64,000 nucleotides of DNA from Pollenia angustigena (taxonomy: Eukaryota > Arthropoda > Insecta > Diptera > Polleniidae): the NCBI GenBank assembly GCA_930367215.1, contig OV884059.1, positions 23,770,945-23,834,944 on the forward strand, read 5' to 3'. Positions 55,898 to 64,000 of the stretch are shown here, piece by piece. Position numbers and translations under genes: made by a program. Each line of letters begins with the position of its first letter. Positions within the stretch are counted from its first letter, which is position 1. A model generated the notes under the pieces. It had not been told where the DNA came from. It worked only from the letters and a program-made list of their open reading frames with translations, and made no database searches.

Positions 55898-57075
55898 TAG
55901 TCACCCTTATTCTATTTGGCGTCGTCAACAGTAAACAACGCCGTTTTTTATGTTTTGTTTCAATTTCGTATTGCCGTTGGCAATATTGCCATATTTCGAT
56001 GGCTGTTAACATATGTTTGGTATTTTCTAAGAAAAATTGGCGTTGCTGTTGCCTTAAATTGCCCTTGATTTTGTCGTCGGCATTTTTAGTGTTGTCTTGT
56101 GCTGCTTTGTGTCGTGTTTTACACATTTTACGTTATGGTTGTCTGCAATTTTGATTTCTATGGCGGTTTTGATATTTTTCTTCATTTGTGCTGTGTGTTG
56201 ATATATTTTTTGTGGAAATAATTGAAAAAATTAAAATAACAACTAAGTGCCACTTCGAGAAGCTAGTGGAAAGCTTGTTAAAAATCCCTAGCCAGAGGAT
56301 TATGCAGGGTCTCTTTTCCTAATAAATTAAATATCCCTTGCGATTAAAGTAGAAATGGTGGTCTGTTTTTTTTTTTTTTTTTTGGAGCTTAAATTGTGAT
56401 GTGGGTTCCGTCCACACAGCCAATTACACCTGGAAATGCTGCTTTTCAAAGAAATGCAACTTTAATTTATCCATTGTGGACAAAGTTCTCTCTTCATGAC
56501 TTCCAGAGTCTCAGACAAAATTTTTAAACTAGTGGCTGGGACAGTCAAAAGTTGAAATAATTTCCAACGCTCAGCTGGTACGATCCCTGGGCCAAAAAAT
56601 CGCAATGTTGCTGCAAATATATTGTGTTTGGAACAAACGTTCCCTTTTTTAAATGAGGCTCTATTATGTATTTCCAACACATGTTTAAAAGAAAGTTTAT
56701 ATAGCCGAAAAAAAACTTTCAAATCTTAAAAAGGTTTAAAAAAAATCCATTAGGCACTTGGGAAAATTTAATATAATAAAAAAATTTTCATTTAAACATT
56801 ATTTTTTTACAAAAAAATTTTTATTTAACTTAAAATTTTGCACAAACAGCACAGAATTCCTTTCGTATAAAATAACAGTAAACAAAATGAATCAGCTGAT
56901 TTTAATATTAGAGATGTGTGCTGTATTTTATTAACATTATCGATAAATAGTCAACGGCGTCATAATCCTCTTACAAATTACCAATTTAACATAGAATTGA
57001 TGTTGTCTTTGATAAGAATTGCTGTTGCCTTAAAATTGCCGTTGTTATTGCCGACGCCAAATAGAATAAGGGTGA
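55898..57075 (-). mobile_element. 1.18-kb Harbinger element relic
   Basis: Ends TCACCCTTATTCTATTTGGC and GCCAAATAGAATAAGGGTGA. A subterminal GCTGTTGCCTTAAA-TTGCC segment occurs in direct orientation near both ends (56045 and 57023). It carries a broken Harbinger transposase. An autonomous element would be about three times longer, so this is an internally deleted copy. Target duplication not resolved. Confidence 0.82.
56392..56722 (-). pseudogene. Harbinger transposase fragment
   Basis: The minus strand 56462-56722 reads NIFAATLRFFGPGIVPAERW, QLLTVPATSLKILSETLEVM, KRELCPQWI, resembling the helix-turn-helix part of Harbinger transposases (LRFFATG, VSQ-TVSRII). After a frameshift, 56392-56439 reads AFPGVIGCVDGTHITI, the hallmark FPGVIG-VDGTHI motif with the first catalytic aspartate. 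The rest of the DDE domain is missing. A Gln-rich frame (55881-56126) follows and is of unknown meaning. Confidence 0.83.
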
Positions 57076-57544
57076 ATATTCCACTAACTACTGCAGGCTA
57101 GTTACTAACACTATTTAACGAACTAATATAGTCCCTTTTATGTTGTTATCTAAATTTGAGATTCCTTTTTTGAAAAAATTAAGGAAATGTATTAACCTTC
57201 TATTATATACTTTTAGTTATGCGAAGTAAGATCACTTAACTCTTGTCTAGATTACATGGTTATTGGTAGAGTGACCCCAACTAGGTAAAAGAAAATGTAG
57301 CAATGAAGCAATAAAGCATGCTTTATAGCTTAATTAAGAAAAAAAACGTTCTCATAGATTACCTGGTAATGGGTAAGTTTATCTATAGCCCAAAAAATGT
57401 TTCATTCGCAGACCTCTCATAAACACATTTTTTCCGCGGACCTCCAAACGTTATTTTTTTTTACAAAAGTTAGATAGAAATATACACAGAAAGAAAAAAA
57501 CTTGTACAATATTTAAGTTTTTTCTACTTACTTTTAATACAAAT
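57076..57544. other. Spacer with two TTACCTGGTAA motifs
   Basis: AGATTACATGGTTATTGGTA (57252) and AGATTACCTGGTAATGGGTA (57358). No gene. Confidence 0.5.
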
Positions 57545-58095
57545 CATAAGCGTGTGTTTGTAAAAGTTTGTTGTACAAAAAAAGGTAAAAACTATTTGCT
57601 GGTTTTGTGTAAAAACAAACAAGAAGAAAAATATAGATAATTTTTTGTTAAAATACAAAAATTAGAAGCAATAATTCCCATATTCTATTTGTAAAAATTA
57701 TTTAGCTAAAAAATTTTCCATGTAGAATGATTACGAAAACTGCAGCGGGCATGGTGCTGGTTGTCTTTTAATTGAGAATTCTTCTGAAAACAGAAGGCGG
57801 AATACAACAAAAGTGAAATAAACATGCCTGATTTGTAAGTAAATAATATTATTCTCTCTCTGGTTCTTTGTAGGGTAAGTGATTTGGTTACAATTTTTGG
57901 ATTATTTCAAGTACAAATCAGGATTAAACCAACTTCGAAACTCTGGAATCAAGCTCAGTTTTATATTAATTTTATCTCACTTTTAATTAAGTCAATCCCG
58001 TTTTCGGACTATTTTCAGTATGGGGCACTTCAATAATGCGTACTTGAATCAAGCATTCTGTACTTGATTTTAGCAAATCCGTACTTAACGTACAA
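57545..58095 (+). repeat. Dispersed repeat R57, copy 2 (uninterrupted)
   Basis: Same block order as 2050-2741, but without the 115-bp MITE (GGTGCTGGTTGTCT at 57752) and without the 225-bp foldback (CCGTACTTAACGTAC at 58079). It therefore provides the empty target sites for both. Confidence 0.85.
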
Positions 58096-58552
58096 TTGAC
58101 ACCCCTTCAGTTTGTGCGTCAAAATTAACGTATTTTAAGCAACAGTTTTCTGGTTTAACCATAACATTTGAAAGGTGTAAATATAAAAAAGATCTGTATA
58201 TTTTAAGAGTATTTGAAATTCCTATAAAACAATTTTTTTATGAAAATAATAACGTTGGCCGTATTCCTTTCGCCGATCGCCTGGAAATCTGATACGGAAC
58301 CCCAACTGGAAACGTTGCTATAGATTAATTCAAAACGATTACTAAAGTAGACAACCTTTTTGTAATTTAAATATGTAAACGTTTAAGAATTTAAATAAAG
58401 TAAAGTTGTCATTACCAATAATGCTAGAAAAGTTCATAGCTTCTGTCATAGATTACCTAGTAATAAGTAAGGTATTCAAATTAGACGAAAGAATTACAAA
58501 AGAACGAAAACAATGAAAAATAATAATAAAAAAAAAATCACATATCGCCGGA
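58096..58552. other. Spacer
   Basis: Contains AGATTACCTAGTAATAAGTA at 58450. 58250-58325 is less AT-rich (CGCCGATCGCCTGG) but shows no frame or repeat. Confidence 0.45.
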
Positions 58553-58613
58553 ATAAATCTAAGTTTCAGATTAACTTAAACTAAGCTTAAACTTAATCCA
58601 CATCTCAAAAACC
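58553..58613. mobile_element. Half copy of the 19476-type MITE
   Basis: ACATCTCAAAAACCTAGCC at its right end and the preceding TTAACTTAAACTAAGCTTAA are the reverse complement of the left half of the element at 19476-19671. TTA follows the end. Confidence 0.65.
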
Positions 58614-59491
58614 TAGCCTTAGAGGGCTAAGGGAAATTTCTTAAATATCTTAGGGGTTACCTGGTAACAGGTAAAATTTTTTTTTCAGCTACATCAAAAC
58701 GGTGAATACCCTGACATTTAATACAGCCATTTTCTGGAAATCGAAATCGAACGAATTAGAAAACGATGGAGATTTCCACTTAAATTTTTTTTTGAAAATT
58801 ACTTTAGTTTTCTTGATTTTAAGAGTAGTTCGGTTAAAGATAATTAAGTATATAAAACGGAATATTTTAATGAACTTTTTACACTGGATCGCTTTCAAAG
58901 ATTGTTCGAATTTCACTCGAATTCCAGAACATGGCTGATAGTTTAAATCAGTGTTTAAACATTCACCCCTCTCGCAAACAACTACTCCCATGAAAATATT
59001 CCCATATTTTTTTATTTCGTATTGTGAATGATTCCCATAACAAGTTTTTTGAGAATGAATTCCCAAACTTAAAAAATTTGGCATCGCCAATGTTTACTCC
59101 CGCGAAATTTTTTAATAAATAAATTCCCAACAAGTGTTGATGTGAATGAGAAGGGAACATGTAAATTTTAATTTGTATTCTAAAGTAGGACTAAATTAAA
59201 TTACTTTTTCCTCTTATTGAAGGGGTGTACATAAAGAAAGAGAAGATAAACACTATTCATTACTTATGTTATCATATTTTTATTAGTACATATTTTATTT
59301 TGTATGTTTTTCTTTCACAATACAGGCACTGACCAGTTACTCACAATAAAGACTTTTGTTTACAAAGCACTGAAAAAACATTCACAATAGGAATTTTTAC
59401 TCCCAAAATATTTGCGATACCGATTTGTTGGGGATGGGAATTTAGGTTTGATCCCATGTATCATATTCCCATAACATTCGCGATAGGGGAG
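58614..59491. other. Spacer with repeated ATTCCCAT words
   Basis: TTACCTGGTAACAGGTAAAA at 58657. 58960-59480 has many words such as ATTCCCATA, GATTCCCATAAC and TCCCATG on both strands, perhaps a decayed element. The 133-codon minus frame at 58689-59090 and its antisense partner show no domain. Confidence 0.4.
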
Positions 59492-60124
59492 ATTATTTAG
59501 CGTTCGGCTCACACACCCTAGGATTATATCTATTTTTTTAGTGTTTGTGTAGACGAACAAAACCCTTAATACCGTTCGTAACTATTTTCAAGAAAGAGAG
59601 GAACATTATACGGTGTACTGTTCTTAGTTTAAAAACAGAACAATTGTAGTGATACTGTTGACAAACATTATATTTCAATGTTCTGTAGTGTTTCTTTTTT
59701 TATATTGATAAAGAAATGAACAAACAAACATCTTTAGCAAGGACCGCAGTAGGAACAGCTTGGGTGTGTATTGTGTAAAATTATGTTGCTGGCTTTCGTA
59801 TGTGCATTTTGTTTTGTAAAAAGTGTTTGGTTTTTTTCACCAGCTAAAAAGGCCCTAAACACAACAGAAACGAACGAACACTAATGAGCTGAACCGAACA
59901 CAATGAAGTTTGTGGTTTTTTAAAATAAACCGAACGGAATTAAATGTTCTCATCTTTTGTTGAGTTGGATAAAAACAGTATTATTTTTGTGTTCGAAAGA
60001 TGACAAACAGGGCAATGTTATTTTTTAATGATTTTCTACACAAACACTATTAGAGTTTGTGTTTTCACAAATCTACCGAACCAAACACTAAGGAGCGATA
60101 TTTAGTGTTTATTTTCGAGCACTG
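59492..60124 (-). mobile_element. 633-bp dispersed element D, copy 2 (inverted)
   Basis: Starts ATTATTTAGCGTTCGGCTCA and ends TATTTTCGAGCACTG, the reverse complement of 9565-10183 over its whole length with scattered substitutions and small indels. Confidence 0.82.
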
Positions 60125-60904
60125 GTTTAAATATGTTAAATCTTAAAATTTCTTAACTAACTTTCTTTCATAAACGCCATCAAAAATTAAGAAATCAATC
60201 ATCTTTATTATATAGATTACCCGGTAATAAATAAAGAACCCTATTGACGCTTTTGAAACGATAACTACTAGTCTGGCAGTTCGTAGTGCAAATATTTATC
60301 TCTCAATATGATAATTTCAAAATTTTAGATTCTATTTGTTGGCATTGATTTCCCTGGAGAGTTAGAAGCGATAAAAACAAATTATTTATTCTAACATTTT
60401 GAAGTTTTTTAACGGTTTCAAATTCTTGCAAAGTTTTAATATGTCTATAAATAAACTTAAAAAAAACTTTAACAAAACATCATTTGTTTTATAAATTTTA
60501 ACTTTATTAGCAATTTGTTTTAAAGGAAATCCAATCAATTTACATTTTATTTTTTTACAAACTACTTGTACTACACAATCCAAAAGCTTTTTAACTTTAA
60601 CTGGCACCAATAAAAACTGAAACACAAAATAAAAAAAAATTTAATATTTCCTAGCAAACTTTAGTGGCGACAGGGATGGGAACACTTAAAAGCAAGAAAC
60701 TTTATTAAACACACAAGAGGATAACTGTTAAGTCCCGCCTGGGAAATGTGCTGCGCTTCTTAGGGGGCGTATTTCATGAATCTTCAGGAGCATTTTCCTC
60801 TTGGTGTTACATCCCACAAGAGCAAATAAAAATTGATTTCAATTAAAAAATTTGTGATATTAATTAAAAAAACTAATTTAATTTGCACCAATAAACAAAT
60901 TAAT
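60125..60904. other. AT-rich spacer
   Basis: AGATTACCCGGTAATAAATA at 60215. The 79-codon minus frame at 60386-60625 has no domain. Confidence 0.5.
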
Positions 60905-61035
60905 AGTATCAATTAAACCTTTAATTCACTTGATTAAATGTTTAATTGACTTGAATAAATGTTTAATTTACTTGATGAAACGTTTCATGCACTTGATTAA
61001 ACGATTAATTCATAGGGTTAAATTTTTGATTAATG
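60905..61035 (+). repeat. ~29-bp tandem repeat
   Basis: Four to five units of CACTTGATTAAATGTTTAAT, with variants such as ACTTGAATAAATGTTTAATT and ACTTGATGAAACGTTTCATG. Confidence 0.75.
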
Positions 61036-62160
61036 CTTAAATTAGTGCTGGGAAACTATCGATAGTCTATCAACTCAACTCAGTTGAGTTGTAATTTTGG
61101 ATTTCCTGGAAAATGAAGTTAAAGTTGGAAACGAAGTTAAAGTTGGAAATGCTGGAAGATGAAGTTTGACATAATGGGTATGAATGAAGTGGTGAACATA
61201 ATAGTCGCTGTAGGACAACGCTACGAATGGCGTGCCAAGCTGTCAAAAGTTAAAACAGCAGTTTCAAAGTAGTGTCATCAGAATACGTAGTTTTAGTTGT
61301 CGTTGCAATTGAAGTTAAAGAGCAAAATAAGAATATTTTGATCTTTGTTGCGCTACAGAGCATTCGACAGCTTCAGCTACTACTACAACTACTTTATTCT
61401 GCTCCCAGGCCTGATACTATGTGATGCGACAACCAACAGCCAAGCGAATGTCTGATAAAAGGAAAAAGCCGGACCAAGCGTATGTATGACCCGATCTTGA
61501 GGCGTGAAATCAGCGGACAACTGAATGCTGTATGATCAGAACTAAACGTATGCTAAAAAGGTATGAAATGATGAGATAATGGATGTTGTATGAAATCCTC
61601 CCCGAAGCAGAACTAGATGTATGTGAAAAAGATTTGAAAATGATAGCGCGATATGATTTTAACTAGACGCTGATGGCGTTTCTTTTGTCAGAATATATGT
61701 GCTCGTGAAAGGGGATTACTTTCTTTTGATGAGGTACTCTGGAATAACATGGAAGCTGAGGTTAACACCTTAATTCGCAGGTAGGGTGACTTTCACATGG
61801 AGGGCTGATTTTTCCATTGGGAAAGTTAACCCTATGAAGGGAGCTCTAGGTGCTGTTGCCAAATCAACAGATCCTGTAGACTTTTCTAATTCAGCGGATA
61901 TAAGATAGCTCCAGCTCCTAAACACGGGGCGAGAGGAAAGTTTAGTCCGGACTACTCACTCAAGCTGTGTAAGCAAATGGTCATACTCACACAGGGGCAT
62001 TTGGTAAGTTCAATATAACTCTCCAATTTGTTGAGAGTCACCGTGGGTTAGGTCGAAAGACAGCAACTCACGTTAATCAAGAAGGTGTCTGCTAAAAAAA
62101 TCAAGTATTATAACCCCTAATTAAAGGATACCCCCCATTGAATCGGCTTTTAGTGTTCCA
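61036..62160. other. Unrecognised higher-GC block
   Basis: Less AT-rich than anything near it, without a long open frame on either strand. Starts near GTGCTGGGAAACTATCGATA and the palindrome CAACTCAACTCAGTTGAGTTG. Later words include CTATGAAGGGAGCTCTAGGT, GGTCGAAAGACAGCAACTC and AACACGGGGCGAGAGG. Likely an old transposable element or its non-coding tail; class unknown. Confidence 0.4.
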
Positions 62161-63070
62161 CCTTATCCATTCCTGACACTTAAAATACAATATTTGTCGT
62201 CTTTAATATTTGGGATACTAGTCTGGTCTAGTAGAAAAGTTTAAAAAAACTTGCCAGCAACTTTAAAAATTATTCAACTGAATTACCACACAATAGGCTA
62301 CAATTGGCATTTTGAGTGCGAAGATTTTGCCGCCAAATACAAAAAAGTATTTCTTTTCTTACATTTTATTCGCTCGTTTCTGTAGATATTCGATTACTAT
62401 TGTTGTAACAATGGAAAATAAAATTCAAAATAAAAAAAAAAGGAAAAACATATTAACAATTTGTTAAAGAAACAAACAAAATAAGCACAAACTTTATTTT
62501 GTATTAAATTTTAAAAGAAAAATCACAGACAAATAGACAGTCTTACTTTTGGACGGACAGGCTGCGGACAGACAGAGAAACATAAAATGTAAAATAAGTC
62601 ACCAGGTTTCTGTTGCTTGTGTTACCAATTTTCTGTTAAAGGTTTTTTCTTCTCTTCTCTAAACAAAGAAAACTTGTGAAAAAAATGTGATGGATGTGAT
62701 ATTTTACAAATTTTACTTTTTTTCTAGGAAGTCAACGTAAAATTGAAAATAAAAGTATGAATACTCGTATCATGCAATACTGCTGATTTTTGTTTTTGTT
62801 GTTGTTAAAGAGTGTTTTTTTTATCAAAAGAATTAATGATCTTAGGTTTATACATATTAATGGGATGATATGAGGAATTATTGCAAATGAATAACATACA
62901 TTTTTCTTTTTTTGTTTTTTTTTTCTTTTTTTCATATTCAATTGATGCTCAGGGAAGTTTAAGATAAATACAATTTTTTTGACATATTTTTTGATTAAGC
63001 AGGCAACTGACAGAGGTTTGATGCAACTAAGAGGTGTTCGATGTGAAAGGGATACAAATTGAACAATAAA
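62161..63070. other. AT-rich spacer
   Basis: The 117-codon minus-strand frame (62732-63085) is low-complexity Ile/Lys/Ser-rich with no domain. No gene supported. Confidence 0.5.
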
Positions 63071-63283
63071 CCCCCATTTACACAACTAACCGAAAGCTAA
63101 AGGTAAGAGGATGTTATCGGCCGTATAAAGAGTGTTTCATTATTACAACTTAACTTTAACCTGCCAGGAATTCCTTTCACTTATCGCTCACTTTAGGTTA
63201 AAGTCAAGCTATAATAATGGAAAATATAATATACGGTCGATAAAATCCTACCTATAGCTGTCGGTAAGTCATCAAAACGGGCC
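63071..63283. mobile_element. 213-bp imperfect foldback
   Basis: GATGTTATCGGCCGTATA through CATTATTACAACTTAACTTT pairs with AAAGTCAAGCTATAATAATG through ATACGGTCGATAAAATC. The outer ends CCCCCATTTACACAACTAAC and GTAAGTCATCAAAACGGGCC pair imperfectly. Target duplication unclear. Confidence 0.6.
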
Positions 63284-63494
63284 TAAGAAAGCTAATTTTA
63301 GACTCTATCTAAGAAATTAGTATTAAACAAAAATCTCAAAAATTCAACTCTATATATCGCTAAGCTAATTTTTAAAGTTCGATGCAACTAAATTATGTTG
63401 TGTGTTGTAGAAAAATAGTTTGATGCATTCTAAGTAATTTAAACTTTAGATGAATATGTTTAAAACCAATTGAAGGAGGTTAAATAAATCAAGC
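63284..63494. other. Spacer
   Basis: Nothing recognised. Confidence 0.4.
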
Positions 63495-64000
63495 TGCCTG
63501 CTCCAAGTGTATGCTAGTCTTCCAACGCGTCTTTGGCGTTAGGGGTTCCAGTCTAAGGCAGCTTTGGTGATATCGCCGGATACTTTCCTAAGGCTATGTC
63601 CTATACAGCGTCTTTTATGATTACGGATTTCTGCCTTTGAAGCGGTTTGGTGCGTAGTAGCCCAGAGTGCTTCGTTACTGATAGTGCAGGCCAAACGATT
63701 TGCATTATTCTGCGTAGAAAGCGGTTTACGAATGATTGGATCCTTTGGGGCGGCGTTCCATGATTCGCAGCCGTAAAGCAGTATGGACTTAATATTATTC
63801 TTAAAGATTCTAATTTAAGTGCCTGTGGAGAGTTGGGAGGAGCTCTATACCGGGTTTAGTATGCCACACGCATGTTTTGCCTTTCTAAGTATGTTCTTTA
63901 TGTCTTGGGAGGAGCCTCCCGACTTCTAAATGACAGAGCATAAATATACAAAAGACGCTATATCTTTAAGGGAGCCACCAGACAGCGCAAATGGTTGGGT
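63495..64000 (-). pseudogene. RTE-like retrotransposon relic, C-terminal part, runs off window
   Basis: On the minus strand, from the window end: KNILRKAKHACGILNPVWSS, IKSILLYGCESWNAAPKDPI, NRLACTISNEALWATTHQTA, EIRNHKRRCIGHSLRKVSGD, ITKAALDWNP, RQRRVGRLAYTW. LLYGCESW, the (R)-IGH-LRK motif and AL-WNP-G-R--GRP--TW are characteristic of the C-terminal end of RTE-type polyproteins. Stops and frameshifts are present. The RT domain would lie beyond the window end. Same class as 51640-52700, possibly the same family. Confidence 0.83.

Noticed and set aside
58689..59090. 133-codon minus-strand frame
   Set aside because: Overlaps a 78-codon sense frame, shows no domain and is rich in Lys, Phe and Ile as expected by chance.
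62732..63085. 117-codon minus-strand frame
   Set aside because: Contains a poly-Lys/Gln run from a homopolymer tract and no recognisable motif.

Overview
The window looks like non-coding, transposon-rich chromosomal DNA from an insect, most likely a higher (calyptrate-type) fly. The reasons are the very AT-rich background, the tc1/mariner, Harbinger, hAT and RTE-like relics, tRNA-derived SINE heads, and families of dispersed repeats with a stem-loop end and a minisatellite core of a kind familiar from fly genomes. The species is inference. I find no host protein-coding gene, rRNA or functional tRNA. The only intact coding unit belongs to a transposon.

Layout. 0-14 kb: AT-rich spacer carrying short terminal-inverted-repeat (TIR) elements, three dispersed-repeat families, a 619-bp element whose inverted copy lies at 59.5 kb, a nest of elements at 10.2-10.85 kb and a truncated mariner (12.14-12.83 kb). 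14.4-18.1 kb: three different tandem arrays that share a core like CCGAATAATCGATTAATCG. 19.4-21.0 kb: a degenerate three-unit repeat hit by at least four small elements with TTA/TAA duplications. 21.4-22.4 kb: a 125-bp minisatellite. 24.6-25.5 kb: an internally deleted mariner running directly into a 1.3-kb array of about 12 bp (CTTAAGTCTAGT). 27.8-33.1 kb: an array of about 73 bp and its decayed surroundings, all carrying TATAAGAGTTTT, plus SINE copies and foldbacks. 33.6-37.1 kb: a complete hAT transposon. 38.8-41.2 kb: a 31-bp satellite split by an insertion. 43-49.6 kb: two more copies of repeat family A and an inverted TATAAGAG-type array. 51.6-54 kb: an RTE-like reverse transcriptase relic (minus strand) and a Harbinger-like element with a Myb/SANT-like fragment. 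55-60.2 kb: a third mariner relic, a Harbinger relic, and a cluster of TTACCTGGTAA motifs. 61-64 kb: an unrecognised higher-GC block and a second RTE-like relic running off the window end.

The two best signals are these. (1) The hAT element at 33617-37088 has a perfect 8-bp duplication (AATTAAAG), matching ends, and a four-exon transposase that reads open for 611 codons once three GT-AG introns are removed. (2) Seven structurally unrelated-looking TIR elements are all flanked by the same type of 3-bp target duplication, CAG or CTG. One of them encodes a Myb/SANT-like protein fragment typical of PIF/Harbinger-type elements. Several insertions can be dated against one another, because a second copy of the host repeat in this same window preserves the empty site.
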